Shown: piece by piece, positions 8,028-19,282 of the stretch
Position numbering within the stretch: the stretch's first letter is position 1
Layout of the letters: each line of letters begins with the position of its first letter
Origin: Marinobacterium weihaiense
GTDB lineage: Bacteria; Pseudomonadota; Gammaproteobacteria; Pseudomonadales; Balneatricaceae
NCBI RefSeq assembly: GCF_019061305.1
Contig: NZ_JAHQZT010000006.1
Location: 124,001-188,000 of the forward strand
Direction of reading: 5' to 3'
Length of the DNA: 64,000 nt
Made by a program: the position numbers and the translations under genes
Notes under the pieces: generated by a model
What the model was told of the DNA's origin: nothing
Databases searched by the model: none
What the model saw: the letters and a program-made list of their open reading frames with translations, nothing else

Positions 8028-10934
8028 ATGAGTGAACAGACCCTGCCCCCTTTGCATGATCTGGAACAACAGGACGCCTTTATCAGCCGCCATATCGGCC
8101 CCTCCGCCGAAGAAACTGCCGCGATGCTGGCCGAGCTGGGTGTCGATAGCCTGAGCGCACTGATCAATGAAACCGTGCCGGGCAGCATTCGTGTCAGCCG
8201 GCCGATCCCGCTGGCCGCGCCCAAAACCGAGGCTCAGGCCCTGGCTGAACTGAAAGCCATTGCCCGGCAGAATCAGGTCAAGCGTTCACTCATCGGCATG
8301 GGCTACAGCGATACGCTGACACCCAACGTTATCCTGCGCAACGTGCTGGAAAACCCGGGCTGGTACACCGCCTACACGCCCTATCAGCCGGAAGTATCCC
8401 AGGGCCGTCTGGAAGCGATCCTCAACTATCAGCAGATGGTGCTCGACCTGACCGGTCTGGATCTCGCTAACGCCTCCCTGCTGGACGAGGCAACCGCCGC
8501 GGCCGAAGCCATGACGCTGTGCAAGCGCATGAGCAAGGCGAAGAAGGCCAACGCCTTCCTGGTGGACGAGCAGCTACACCCGCAGACCATTAATGTTATT
8601 CAGACCCGCGCCGAGCCACTGGGCTACGATGTCATCGTCGGTGATGTAGAAACGCTGCTGGACCAGCATGAAGCCTTCGGTGTCGTTGTACAGTACCCGG
8701 GCACCACTGGTGTACTGCGCGACTTTGGTCCGTTGATCGAGAAAGCCCACGCCCGGAAAGCACTGGTGTGTGCCGCCGCCGATCTGCTCAGCCTGGTGCT
8801 GCTCATATCGCCGGGTGAAATGGGGGCCGACGTGGTGTTCGGCTCCGCCCAGCGTTTTGGCGTGCCTATGGGGTATGGCGGCCCGCACGCGGCCTTCTTT
8901 GCAACCCGGGACGCTTACAAGCGCTCGGTACCGGGCCGTATTATCGGCGTCTCCGTCGATACCCGCGGCAACCCGGCGCTGCGCATGGCGATGCAGACCC
9001 GCGAGCAGCACATCCGCCGTGAAAAAGCGACCTCCAACATCTGTACCGCTCAGGTCCTGCTGGCCAACATGGCCGCCTTCTACGCCATCTACCACGGCCC
9101 CGAAGGCCTGAAAACCATCGCCGGTCGCATCCACCGCCTGACCGATCTGCTGGCCGCGGGCCTCAAACAGAAAGGGCTGGAGCTGGCCCAGGATACCTGG
9201 TTCGACACCCTCACCATTAAAGCCGGTGCCAACCGTGACGGTCTCTATCAGGCCGCTCAGGACGCCGGCTTCAACCTGCGCAAGCTGGGTGACGACGAAC
9301 TGGGTATCAGCCTGGACGAACGATCCGACCGTGCCGAGATCGAAGCCCTGTGGACCGCCCTGCTCGGTGCCGATCACGGCCTCGACATTGCGGCACTGGA
9401 CGCCGAGCTGATCGCTAGCGGCTCTTCCAGCATCCCGGCCGCGCTCAAGCGCACCTCCGACTTTCTGACCCATCCGGTATTCAACGAATATCACAGCGAA
9501 ACCGAGATGCTGCGCTACCTCAAGCGCCTGGAAAACAAGGACCTGTCACTGGCTCACAGCATGATCGCGCTGGGTTCCTGCACCATGAAGCTCAACGCCA
9601 CCGCCGAGATGATCCCGGTGACCTGGCCCGAGTTCGGTGCCCTGCATCCCTTCGCGCCGGTTGATCAGGCACAGGGCTACAAGGTGATGATCGACTCGCT
9701 GGAAGAGATGCTGAAAGCGATCACCGGCTTCGATGCCATCTGCATGCAACCCAACTCCGGTGCCCAGGGCGAATACGCCGGCCTGCTGGCGATCCGTCAC
9801 TATCATCAATCTGAAGGTCAGGGCCATCGTAATATTTGCCTGATCCCGACCTCGGCCCATGGCACCAACCCGGCCTCGGCCGCACTGGCGGGGATGAAAG
9901 TAGTACTGGTCGGCTGTGATGATCAGGGCAACGTGGATATCGACGACCTGCGCAGCAAGGCAGAAGCCCACGCCGACGATCTGTCCTGCCTGATGATCAC
10001 CTACCCGTCCACCCATGGCGTGTACGAGGAAGGCATCCGCGAGATCTGCGACATCGTGCACCAACACGGCGGCCAGGTGTACATGGACGGTGCCAACCTC
10101 AACGCTCAGGTGGCGCTGACCCGCCCGGCCGATATCGGTGCCGACGTGTCGCACATGAACCTGCACAAGACCTTCTGCATTCCGCACGGCGGCGGCGGCC
10201 CCGGCATGGGTCCGATCGGCGTCAAGGCGCACCTGGCTCCGTTCGTCGCCAACCACCCGGTGGTCGGTATCGACGGGCCCAGGGCGGGCAACGGCGCCGT
10301 ATCGGCGGCGCCCTGGGGCAGCGCCAGCATCCTGCCGATCAGCTGGGTGTACATCGCCCTGATGGGCGGCGAAGGCCTGCGTCAGGCCACCGAACATGCC
10401 ATCCTCAACGCCAACTATTTGGCGAAGAAACTGGGTGCGCACTACCCGGTGCTTTACTCTGGTCGTAATGGCCGCGTGGCTCACGAGTGCATCATCGATC
10501 TGCGCCCGTTGAAAGAAGCCTCCGGTATCTCCGAGGAAGACGTGGCCAAACGCCTGATGGACTTCGGTTTCCACGCCCCGACCATGTCCTTCCCGGTGCC
10601 GGGCACGCTGATGATCGAACCGACCGAATCCGAGTCCAAGGCCGAGCTGGACCGCTTCATCGAGGCGATGGTACGGATTCGTGAAGAGATCGCGCTGGTG
10701 GAAGCCGGTGAACTGGATGCGGACAACAACCCGTTGAAGAATGCACCGCACACCCAAGCCGACATCATCGACTCGGACTGGAACCGCCCCTACAGCCGGG
10801 AGCAGGCCGCCTTCCCGGCCAGCTGGCTGAAACAGTCCAAGCTGTGGCCGACGGTGAACCGTATCGACAACGTATATGGTGACCGCAACCTGATGTGCAG
10901 CTGCCTGCCGATCGAGGCGTACGCCGATCATTGA
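8028..10934 (+). CDS. gcvP: Glycine dehydrogenase (decarboxylating), P-protein
   Basis: A 968-residue full-length single-chain P-protein. This PLP enzyme of the glycine cleavage system decarboxylates glycine and passes the aminomethyl group to the lipoyl arm of GcvH. The N-terminal half begins with FISRHIGPS and carries [14 protein letters not shown]. The C-terminal half holds the PLP lysine (Lys714 by codon position) in [20 protein letters not shown]. It also has [15 protein letters not shown] around residue 515. The gene stands alone: gcvT and gcvH are not adjacent, and the next gene is convergent. Confidence 0.97.
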   Translation: MSEQTLPPLHDLEQQDAFISRHIGPSAEETAAMLAELGVDSLSALINETVPGSIRVSRPIPLAAPKTEAQALAELKAIARQNQVKRSLIGMGYSDTLTPNVILRNVLENPGWYTAYTPYQPEVSQGRLEAILNYQQMVLDLTGLDLANASLLDEATAAAEAMTLCKRMSKAKKANAFLVDEQLHPQTINVIQTRAEPLGYDVIVGDVETLLDQHEAFGVVVQYPGTTGVLRDFGPLIEKAHARKALVCAAADLLSLVLLISPGEMGADVVFGSAQRFGVPMGYGGPHAAFFATRDAYKRSVPGRIIGVSVDTRGNPALRMAMQTREQHIRREKATSNICTAQVLLANMAAFYAIYHGPEGLKTIAGRIHRLTDLLAAGLKQKGLELAQDTWFDTLTIKAGANRDGLYQAAQDAGFNLRKLGDDELGISLDERSDRAEIEALWTALLGADHGLDIAALDAELIASGSSSIPAALKRTSDFLTHPVFNEYHSETEMLRYLKRLENKDLSLAHSMIALGSCTMKLNATAEMIPVTWPEFGALHPFAPVDQAQGYKVMIDSLEEMLKAITGFDAICMQPNSGAQGEYAGLLAIRHYHQSEGQGHRNICLIPTSAHGTNPASAALAGMKVVLVGCDDQGNVDIDDLRSKAEAHADDLSCLMITYPSTHGVYEEGIREICDIVHQHGGQVYMDGANLNAQVALTRPADIGADVSHMNLHKTFCIPHGGGGPGMGPIGVKAHLAPFVANHPVVGIDGPRAGNGAVSAAPWGSASILPISWVYIALMGGEGLRQATEHAILNANYLAKKLGAHYPVLYSGRNGRVAHECIIDLRPLKEASGISEEDVAKRLMDFGFHAPTMSFPVPGTLMIEPTESESKAELDRFIEAMVRIREEIALVEAGELDADNNPLKNAPHTQADIIDSDWNRPYSREQAAFPASWLKQSKLWPTVNRIDNVYGDRNLMCSCLPIEAYADH

Positions 10935-10946
10935 GGCCGGCAACGG

Positions 10947-10972
10947 GATGGGAGTCCGGCAGGGCTCCCATC
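10947..10972 (+). terminator. Hairpin downstream of gcvP
   Basis: GATGGGAG (10947-10954) and CTCCCATC (10965-10972) are perfect 8-bp arms separated by 10 nt, 13 bp after the gcvP stop. No T-run follows on the plus strand, so it is a candidate transcription end or 3' stabilising hairpin rather than a classical intrinsic terminator. It lies in the gap between two convergent genes. Confidence 0.4.
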
Positions 10973-11026
10973 ATCGTTCAGGTTTCAGCTGTCGCTTTTA
11001 TACACCCCGAAAGACTCTGTGCCGCC

Positions 11027-12172
<1,146 letters not shown>

Positions 12173-12309
12173 ACCGCCAGCTCATGAAGCACGCCATCGC
12201 GCCCGGAGGCAACGATATAGCAACTCGGCACACTCAGGCAACGCCGACACCTGGCCTGCATCAAGGTTGGGCCTCACAGGTTGGGCCGCACAGATGAACT
12301 TGGAAAGCC

Positions 12310-12329
12310 TGGCCCGAGGAATCGGGCCA
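12310..12329 (-). terminator. Hairpin downstream of the BCCT gene
   Basis: TGGCCCGA (12310-12317) and TCGGGCCA (12322-12329) form perfect arms with a 4-nt loop just past the end of the BCCT gene. No clear T-run follows on the minus strand, so the terminator call is tentative. Beside it, AGGACAGGTC occurs twice in tandem at 12333-12352, overlapping the end of the gene. Confidence 0.5.
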
Positions 12330-12341
12330 AGCCAGGACAGG

Positions 12342-14075
12342 TCAGGACAGGTCGGACACTTCCTGTTCGATTAGCCTGCGGATATGCTCCTCGTTGTCGA
12401 TGAACTGCTCACTGTCTTCACGCAGGGACTTCACCAGGCCATACATCATGGCCAGCAGCACGAAGGTGAATGGCAAGGCACCGGCAATGGAAGCCGCCTG
12501 CAGGGACTTCAGCGCCAGATCGCCCCCCAGCAGCAGGATGATCAGGGTCACCGCGCCCAGCGCCATGCCCCAGAGGATGCGCTGCTGCACCGGCGGACGC
12601 TGCCCGAAGGCCAGCAATCGCCCCAACACCAGCGTACCGGAGTCCGCCGAGGTGACAAAGAAGATCACCACGACGACCAGCGCTGCCATCTTGGCCAATA
12701 CGGCCAGGGTGCCCGGTGTCAGCACATCGAAGGAGTTGTACAGCGTACCGGCATAATCCCAGTCGTTGATGGCTGCGTTGTAGATGGTCATGTCCGCGCC
12801 ATACAGAGATTGATGGATACCGGCAGAACCGATCACGCCAAACCAGACCAGCGCCACCACGGACGGAATCAGCATCACTCCGAGCACGAACTCGCGAATG
12901 GTGCGGCCCCGGGAAATGCGCGCAATGAACATGCCCACGAACGCCGACCAGGCCATCCACCAGCCCCAGTAGAAGATGGTCCAGCCACCCTGCCAGGTGC
13001 GCTCCTCGCCACTGCGGGCGGTCCACAGCGTCATGGAGATACCCTCGGTCAGGTAATCGCCCAGCGCGGTGATCGAACTGGCCACCAGATAGTTGGTATC
13101 GGTCACCAACATGAAGTACGCCAGGATAACCAGGCAGATCCAGGTATTCAGGGTCGACAGGCGCTTGATGCCACGGGCGACGCCACTGGTCGCGGACAGC
13201 GTTGCGATCACGGTAATCAACAAGATCGACACCACGGTCACGGTTTGAGTGGCTTTTTCCAGCACACCCAGCGAGACCAGACCAGCGCCGATTTGGTTAA
13301 CCCCCAGACCCAGCGTTGTCGCAATACCGAAAATGGTGCCGAACACGGCCAGAATATCCACCGTATGGCCGATAGGACCATAGATGCGCTGACCGATCAG
13401 CGGATACAGGGCCGACCGAATCGACAGCGGCAAGCCCTTGCGAAACGCGAAGTAGGCCAGTGACAAACCGACTACGGCATACATGGACCAGGCAATCGTA
13501 CCCCAGTGGAACACCGTCAGCTTAATGCCGCCGGCAGCCGCATCCGCGACCAGGTCATTCGGTACCGGGAACCCGGCATCACCGGGCATCAGCCCCTTGT
13601 CCAGCGCCGCCTGCTTAGCTGCAAAGAAGTCCGCAACCGCCGCCTTGACCTCACTGCTGAGGAAGGGGTTGCCACCGCTCCACTGGCTGGCAAAGTGGAT
13701 CATCGGCTCCGACATGGAGAAAAACAGCATGCCGGCACCGGTGCCACAGCCAAACAGCATGGAAAACCAGGCAAAGTTACTGAACTCGGGGCGGTCCGTG
13801 TCACGTCCCAGACGAATCTTGCCCACCCGCGAACACATCAGATAGACACAGACCACAAAGGCCATGAACATGACCAGGATGTAGTACCAGCCCAGAGTGT
13901 TTTCGATCCAGGTCTTGATACCAATAAACTGCTCACTGGCGGTCTTGCCCAGCAGTACAGCATAGAGAATGAAGACAACGGTCATCACGATTGCCGTAAT
14001 GCCCAGTGTCGAGTTGAGGCCTTTGAGAATGCCCCGCTTGGCGATCAGCGTATTGAGCTCTTCCTTGGGAAGCAT
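12342..14075 (-). CDS. BCCT-family betaine/choline/carnitine transporter
   Basis: A 577-residue inner-membrane transporter with about 12 hydrophobic segments, of the family that imports quaternary ammonium osmolytes with Na+ or H+. The BCCT signature is clear: FYWGWWMAWSAFVGMFIARISRGRTIREF. The N-terminal marker FGCGTGAGMLFFSMSEPMIHF is also present. The C-terminal cytoplasmic tail is short and acidic (EDSEQFIDNEEHIRRLIEQEVSDLS), unlike long-tailed osmosensing BetP. The frame opens at 14114, but the ATG at 14075 follows AGGAAACC and matches family length. No choline oxidation genes are adjacent, so the substrate is left open. Confidence 0.92.
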   Translation of the reverse strand: MLPKEELNTLIAKRGILKGLNSTLGITAIVMTVVFILYAVLLGKTASEQFIGIKTWIENTLGWYYILVMFMAFVVCVYLMCSRVGKIRLGRDTDRPEFSNFAWFSMLFGCGTGAGMLFFSMSEPMIHFASQWSGGNPFLSSEVKAAVADFFAAKQAALDKGLMPGDAGFPVPNDLVADAAAGGIKLTVFHWGTIAWSMYAVVGLSLAYFAFRKGLPLSIRSALYPLIGQRIYGPIGHTVDILAVFGTIFGIATTLGLGVNQIGAGLVSLGVLEKATQTVTVVSILLITVIATLSATSGVARGIKRLSTLNTWICLVILAYFMLVTDTNYLVASSITALGDYLTEGISMTLWTARSGEERTWQGGWTIFYWGWWMAWSAFVGMFIARISRGRTIREFVLGVMLIPSVVALVWFGVIGSAGIHQSLYGADMTIYNAAINDWDYAGTLYNSFDVLTPGTLAVLAKMAALVVVVIFFVTSADSGTLVLGRLLAFGQRPPVQQRILWGMALGAVTLIILLLGGDLALKSLQAASIAGALPFTFVLLAMMYGLVKSLREDSEQFIDNEEHIRRLIEQEVSDLS

Positions 14076-14228
14076 GGTTTCCTCTGCTATTGAATGAACA
14101 AATTTCAATAGCAATGCATTATATATTCATTTTCCATGAAAGTGTGGGAAAGGCGACATTGTCCACCATTTGCAACATCTGACACGCCTGCTGATGACTG
14201 AACACCCAATGCTGATCAATCGGCATTC

Positions 14229-14271
14229 TTATACTAATGCTTGATTGCGTAGCATTACGAAGCAAGTATAA
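14229..14271. promoter_or_regulatory. Nested palindrome upstream of the BCCT gene
   Basis: TTATACT (14229-14235) pairs with AGTATAA (14265-14271), and TAATGCT (14235-14241) pairs with AGCATTA (14251-14257). Both arm pairs are perfect 7-mers around the same general centre. The site lies in the 286-bp gap between BCCT and yaeQ, upstream of BCCT, where an operator for osmotic or choline control could sit. No T-run follows on the minus strand, so it is not a good yaeQ terminator. A second small hairpin, GGCCAG/CTGGCC at 14333-14348, is a better candidate for yaeQ termination. Confidence 0.35.
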
Positions 14272-14361
14272 AAAATAATATGCGAGTGCCCCACATCAAG
14301 ACAGCGCGGCACTGGAGGCAGGCGCCTCAAACGGCCAGCAGACTGGCCATACAAGGAAGAA

Positions 14362-14910
14362 TCAGGCCTCGGGCCACAGGCGAAGCGGTTCCAGTATGAC
14401 GCTGCTATCGGCATTGCTGACCCAGACCTGGCCATCCTCGATACTGCACTGCAGATGCATGCCACGCTCGGCCAATGCCGTCAGGTCGGCACTCTGGGCC
14501 GGTGAAACACGCAGCACTTCCAGGTTGTCGAAACGGTACAGCTGCCCGCGAACACCTTCCCACCAGGGGGTCACCGCCTGCTCGGAACCGTAGGCCAATA
14601 TCACGACTTGTCGGGCACGATTACAGGCCTTGCGGATACGCTTATCACTGGGCAGTCCAACCTCGACCCACAATTCGATTTCGTCCGCGTAACTCTTGCA
14701 CCAGAGGTCGGGCTCGTCATCGACACAGAGACCACGGGTAAACTCCAGCCGCTCATCCGCGCGCAGCATGAAGGCCAGCAACCGCATCATCAGGCGCTCT
14801 TCCGTTTCCGAAGGATGTTGTGCCAGCGTATGGCTGTAATCGGCGTAGTGGTGCCGATCCATATCGGCCAGCTGGAGGTGTACTTTGTGTACGGTTGCGC
14901 TTTGGGCCAT
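14362..14910 (-). CDS. yaeQ: YaeQ family protein
   Basis: A 182-residue cytoplasmic protein matching the YaeQ family along its whole length: VHKVHLQLADMDRHHYADYSHTLAQHPSETEERLMMRLLAF at the N-terminus, then DLWCKSYADEIELWVEVGLPSDKRIRKACNRARQVVILAY, and a C-terminal VWVSNADSSVILEP. Known structures of the family show a PD-(D/E)XK nuclease-like fold; biochemical function is not established. The ATG at 14910 is the family start. It is monocistronic as far as can be seen. Confidence 0.93.
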   Translation of the reverse strand: MAQSATVHKVHLQLADMDRHHYADYSHTLAQHPSETEERLMMRLLAFMLRADERLEFTRGLCVDDEPDLWCKSYADEIELWVEVGLPSDKRIRKACNRARQVVILAYGSEQAVTPWWEGVRGQLYRFDNLEVLRVSPAQSADLTALAERGMHLQCSIEDGQVWVSNADSSVILEPLRLWPEA

Positions 14911-15092
14911 TGGCAGGGTCCGTTCTGTTGATCAAGGTTAAAGGCCTGGCATCATCGCACCGGATGCATCATTCCACCAACCCGTATCAATCGCATGGTG
15001 ACGTTTACTTTCCCGGCCCACACTTCAATACTAGCAACCCCTGCACGTTTTGCCCGACGACCGCCCGCACCCTGCCACCGGCCCGCCTCACG

Positions 15093-17045
15093 TCATGCAT
15101 GCGGGGCACAGGGCATGCGGATCGCCATCCGCGTGCCCTCATTGCCGCTGTGTACATCAATATGACCGCCGCATTTGTCCAGCACCTCCTTGACCACAAA
15201 CAACCCCAGCCCGAGCCCCGGCACGGACTCGCGCTCCGCCGCCCGGAAGTGGCGTTCGAAAATGCGGCTGCGCACATACTCGTTCATGCCGGCGCCATAA
15301 TCACGCACAGTAAAATACCAGCCCTCAGGATCTACCCCCAGGCTCACATCCACCGGCTGCTCGTCCGGGCTGTACTTGAGTGCATTGTCAATCAGGTTGC
15401 GCATCAGCACTTCCAGAATCGACGCCGGCAGTCGCAAGCCGACACGCAGCTCGTCCGCTTCATGCCAGCGAATACGCTGTCGAGCCCTCGCATCAAAGGT
15501 CTCGATCACAGCCTGCAGCCGCTCGCCCAGGTCATACTCCTGCACCTCGACATCCGCGCCGGTCAGATCAGCACGGCCGCGCAGCAGACTCATCTGCAGC
15601 AACTGATCAATGCGCTGCACACTGTCGCGGATACGGGTGTAACGCTTGACGCGTTCATGGGATGAATCCGGCATCTGCTCCAACATGTCCAGCGATTGCG
15701 TGGAATTGTCGATAACGGCCAGCGGCGTACGCACCTCATGCGAGAACATGGCCATGAACATCTCATGCGACAGTCGCTGCTTGCGCTCCAAGGCCACCTC
15801 ACGAGATGACAGCTCTGCGCGCCGTTGAGCGTCCCGTACCGTGCTTTCGGACTTGCGCACGGAAAACACTAGAATGAAGTGCAAACTCAGCTGAAACGAC
15901 AGAATCATGATCGGCGCGATATACACCGTGCCCACTGTTACCGGCATTAGACCGATGGTATACAGACCATTCACCACCACGAAAACACCGAATACGAACA
16001 AACCACCGGCACGAAACCTCTGCTCGGAATCCATCCGTTTCCAGCTCAGCAACAACGGCACCGACACCAGAATTGGGAAAACCGATACATAGGTATTGAT
16101 GAAAGCCATGGCTTCGGGGTAACGGCCATAGAACGCAAAGATTATGCCGACCATACTGTGCATGATACCGACGATAAACAGCCCGTTGACCCAGCGCTTG
16201 CCCCTGAAGGGAAAATCCAGCAGCCGCCAGAAGAACACGAACGCCAAAAAGCCCGAACACAGCACCCCCAACTGCATGATCAGGTTCTGCTGGTAGGCAT
16301 CAATGTGCGGAAAAAGATCACGCACAAAACCGTTGCTCAACAGCACCGTTGCCAACATCGAGGCTTCATAGGCAACGAAATAAAAGAAAATGGGACGCCG
16401 CAGCCAAATACCGTTTAGCAGGTTGATCACCAGTATGACCACCAATATACCGATCAGAATGCCTTCGCCCAGCACGCGCCCCTCGATCAGTGCCTCATGC
16501 CTGCTCCAGGGCAGTATCTGGATCAGCAGAACCGAGGTACTGGTCGTTTCCAGCCTGACCAGCATCTCCATACCGCCCTCCGGCAAGCGGGTGCCGACGA
16601 CAGCGATACGATGATGCAAGTCGTGCTCCGGGTCGTCCACCAAATCACCGGCCCGCAACCGGTCAAACAGCTGCCCGTCCTGCAGCAGAAAGTACTCAAC
16701 CTTGTCCAAATAGGCCGGACTGCTGCTGAACGCCCACTTCTCGGCGGAACCGGGCAAGCGCTCGAGGCGCACATGCAGCCAGAAAGCCGATGTGCTGTAG
16801 CCCTGTCCCAGTGCAAACGGGATCGGCTTGAACCGCCCTGCACGCTGAGCCGCCAGCGCCTGCTGCCAATCCAGGGTACCCAAGGGGTCTTCCAGCACAC
16901 TCAACTGTCCCTTATCCAGGGTCAACGCCCCTTGATTCAGCTGGACTGCCGGCGCATCCGCCCAAACCGGCGGCACCGAGGCAAACAGCAATAACAGGGT
17001 TGTCAGCAGCCTCCAAGGGCTGGCATACATGCGCAGGGTCAACAT
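15093..17045 (-). CDS. 7TM-DISM sensor histidine kinase (orphan)
   Basis: A 650-residue membrane kinase. A signal peptide (WRLLTTLLLLFASVPPVWA) is followed by a periplasmic beta-rich DISMED2-like domain (about residues 35-165, with FWLHVRL and AYLDKVEYFLLQDGQ). Next come seven closely packed membrane segments (about 180-385), a short coiled coil, and a HisKA domain with the phospho-acceptor in MFSHEVRTPLAVIDN. The ATPase domain has MRNLIDNALKYSPDE, DYGAGM and GLGLGLFVVKEVLDKCGG. The frame is open 61 codons further upstream, but the ATG at 17045 starts exactly at the signal peptide. No response regulator gene is adjacent. DISM domains often bind carbohydrates; the ligand here is unknown. Confidence 0.9.
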   Translation of the reverse strand: MLTLRMYASPWRLLTTLLLLFASVPPVWADAPAVQLNQGALTLDKGQLSVLEDPLGTLDWQQALAAQRAGRFKPIPFALGQGYSTSAFWLHVRLERLPGSAEKWAFSSSPAYLDKVEYFLLQDGQLFDRLRAGDLVDDPEHDLHHRIAVVGTRLPEGGMEMLVRLETTSTSVLLIQILPWSRHEALIEGRVLGEGILIGILVVILVINLLNGIWLRRPIFFYFVAYEASMLATVLLSNGFVRDLFPHIDAYQQNLIMQLGVLCSGFLAFVFFWRLLDFPFRGKRWVNGLFIVGIMHSMVGIIFAFYGRYPEAMAFINTYVSVFPILVSVPLLLSWKRMDSEQRFRAGGLFVFGVFVVVNGLYTIGLMPVTVGTVYIAPIMILSFQLSLHFILVFSVRKSESTVRDAQRRAELSSREVALERKQRLSHEMFMAMFSHEVRTPLAVIDNSTQSLDMLEQMPDSSHERVKRYTRIRDSVQRIDQLLQMSLLRGRADLTGADVEVQEYDLGERLQAVIETFDARARQRIRWHEADELRVGLRLPASILEVLMRNLIDNALKYSPDEQPVDVSLGVDPEGWYFTVRDYGAGMNEYVRSRIFERHFRAAERESVPGLGLGLFVVKEVLDKCGGHIDVHSGNEGTRMAIRMPCAPHA

Positions 17046-17245
17046 CGATTCTCGCTTTCGGTTATTCCAGGCCGGGCATACTATACCCGTGCATATCGGC
17101 AAGGCCGAAAACTTTATCTGGACAAGATCAGAACAAGGCTCAACAGCGGACGGCCGGAAAAATTTCCGTGGATAGTGGAAATTTCCGTGTAAGCTTATAA
17201 CAGCCATACTTTTTCTCGATATCAGCAAGCAACAGGCGCGGCCCC

Positions 17246-18583
17246 ATGAGTGAAGAGATCAGCCAACATATCGACCAGATGATCCGGCATGAAGAAGACG
17301 AAACATCCACGCCCCTGCCGGACAGTTTCGACGAACTGGAACCAGAACAGATCGCGCTGCTGCTGGAGTCTCTGCCGCAGGATGCCCGGCGCCATGCCTG
17401 GAGCCTGGTGCCCGTCGAACGTCACGCCGATGTACTGGTGGCCATGCGCAGCGAAGCCCGTGAAAGCCTGCTGCGCGAATTTGACAGCGCTGCGCTGGAC
17501 CAGCTGACCTCCGACCTGGACGCGGAAACCCTGATCGAGCTGGCGGATTCACTGCCGGAAGAGGTGGTGGACATTGCGCTGGCGCGCATGGATGACAGCC
17601 AGCGGCATCATTACGAACAGAGCGCCGGGTATGACGAGGACCAGCTGGGCCGCTATGTCGATCATGAGCTGCTGATCCTGCCTCACAACAGCCGGGTCCG
17701 TGATGCCCTGCGCCTGCTGCGTCGTGCCATTCCCGAGTACAGCGAGCACCTCTGGCTGGTCGACCGCACCGGCCGCTACACCGGTGCCGTATCCATTCAT
17801 CACCTGTTCGGCGCTGCGGCACACCAGCCGCTCACCGAACTGCTGGACGCGGAGCTGTCACCCCTTGCCGCCGAGCTGCCACTGAAGGAAGCCTGTGAAC
17901 AATTCGAAGTAGCCGCAGTGGCGGCCCTGCCGGTCATCAATACCGAGGGCAAACTGCTGGGCCGCATGAGCCAGCGCCTGGCATTTGAAGTGGTACACGA
18001 AAACTACGAAGCCCAGCTGATGGCCAGCGCCGGTCTGGACGAAGACGAGGATCTGTTTGCGCCGGTACTGCGCAGCTCTCGACGACGTGCAACCTGGCTG
18101 GGCATCAACCTGCTGACCGCGTTTCTGGCGTCCTGGGCCATCGGCCTGTTCGAAGGCACCCTGCAACAGGTGGTGGCGCTGGCGGTGTTGATGCCGGTCG
18201 TGGCCTCCATGGGCGGGATCGCCGGCAGCCAAACGCTGACACTGATGATCCGTGGCCTTGCCCTGGGCCAGATCACCACCGCCAACGTGATGCCCCTGCT
18301 GAAAAAGGAGCTCAGCGTCGGCGGACTCAACGGGGTGCTCTGGGCCATCGTAATCGGGCTGGTGGCCTCCGTCTGGTTCAGCAGCGCCGCCATCGGGCTG
18401 GTGATCGGGCTGGCCATCGTGATCAACATCGCCGCTGCTGCCCTGTCCGGCGTACTGATTCCGGTGCTGCTGGAAAAACTGAAGATCGACCCGGCCCTGT
18501 CCGGCTCGGTCATTCTCACCACGGTCACCGACGTGGTCGGCTTTGTCGCCTTTCTGGGACTGGGAACGCTATTGCTGCTCTAG
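17246..18583 (+). CDS. mgtE: MgtE-type magnesium transporter
   Basis: A 445-residue Mg2+ channel/transporter. The acidic N-terminal helical MgtE_N domain (about 30-130, with EQIALLLESLPQDARRHAWSLVP) is followed by a CBS pair (about 135-265, LRLLRRAIPEYSEHLWLVDRTG... and AVAALPVINTEGKLLGRM). Five membrane helices follow, with the pore motif PVVASMGGIAGSQTLTLMIRGLALG and the final TTVTDVVGFVAFLGLGTLL. The cytosolic domain of this family closes the pore when internal Mg2+ is high. It diverges from the sensor kinase and converges, 2 bp apart, with the DUF1285 gene. Confidence 0.95.
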   Translation: MSEEISQHIDQMIRHEEDETSTPLPDSFDELEPEQIALLLESLPQDARRHAWSLVPVERHADVLVAMRSEARESLLREFDSAALDQLTSDLDAETLIELADSLPEEVVDIALARMDDSQRHHYEQSAGYDEDQLGRYVDHELLILPHNSRVRDALRLLRRAIPEYSEHLWLVDRTGRYTGAVSIHHLFGAAAHQPLTELLDAELSPLAAELPLKEACEQFEVAAVAALPVINTEGKLLGRMSQRLAFEVVHENYEAQLMASAGLDEDEDLFAPVLRSSRRRATWLGINLLTAFLASWAIGLFEGTLQQVVALAVLMPVVASMGGIAGSQTLTLMIRGLALGQITTANVMPLLKKELSVGGLNGVLWAIVIGLVASVWFSSAAIGLVIGLAIVINIAAAALSGVLIPVLLEKLKIDPALSGSVILTTVTDVVGFVAFLGLGTLLLL

Positions 18584-18585
18584 CA

Positions 18586-19143
18586 TTAAAGCTCGCCCAG
18601 GCTGAACGTCTCACCGGCGCTGTCGACCACCAGCTCGGTGGTGCGGCCGTGCTGCACCATCCGCCCCAGTTCCACCAGCTGATAGAACAGGTTGCGCCCG
18701 ATGCGCCCTTCCATGCCGAAGCGAATCATCAGGTAGGGCGAAGGCTCCTTGGTGCGAGGGTCCACCTCCACCCGAAGGGGGTGCTCGGCATCGGCCCTGA
18801 CCCGATCCCCGGTTGCCGTGGTGAAGATCAGCTCCGGCCCCCGATCACCGATTTCGTGCTCCACGCCGATGACCTGAAAGGGCGCATCTTCAACCTGAAT
18901 CCCCACCTTTTCCACCGGGGTCTTGAGAAAGTAGCGATCACCCTCCTTCCAGAGAATACGCGAGAACATTTTCACCATGGCCTCGCGGCCAATGGGTGAG
19001 CCTTCATAGTACCAGCGCCCGTCACGGGCAATCTTCATGTCGATATCGCCACAGAACTCGGGGTTCCAGCTTGCCAGCGGCGGAATTGTCGCTTCACCTT
19101 CCAGTTGTTGACTCACGGCCGCCGGATCAAAGGTTGTACTCAT
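18586..19143 (-). CDS. DUF1285 family protein
   Basis: A 185-residue cytoplasmic protein of a conserved family of unknown function. Diagnostic segments: CGDIDMKIARDGRWYYEGSPIGREAMVKMFSRILWKEGDRYFLKTPVEKVGIQVEDAPF and the later HPLRVEVDPRTKEPSPYLMIRFGMEGRIGRNLFYQLVELG. The frame is open to 19227, but the ATG at 19143 sits 8 nt after AAGGAG, so it is the start. It is convergent with mgtE and divergent from the MTHFR-like gene. Confidence 0.88.
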   Translation of the reverse strand: MSTTFDPAAVSQQLEGEATIPPLASWNPEFCGDIDMKIARDGRWYYEGSPIGREAMVKMFSRILWKEGDRYFLKTPVEKVGIQVEDAPFQVIGVEHEIGDRGPELIFTTATGDRVRADAEHPLRVEVDPRTKEPSPYLMIRFGMEGRIGRNLFYQLVELGRMVQHGRTTELVVDSAGETFSLGEL

Positions 19144-19282
19144 CACACGCTCCTTGGGTGTTGTGGCCTTGAATGTTTTTGCGCAGCCATGAACAGCCCT
19201 CACCATAGCTACAGAAGATTTCATCATGTCGCTTCAATAAATGAATATAATTCACTCATAACAAAACACCAACGTAAGGACG

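Noticed and set aside
8574-10943. Long minus-strand frames within gcvP
   Set aside because: They are antisense shadows produced by high GC third positions; gcvP is a full-length match.
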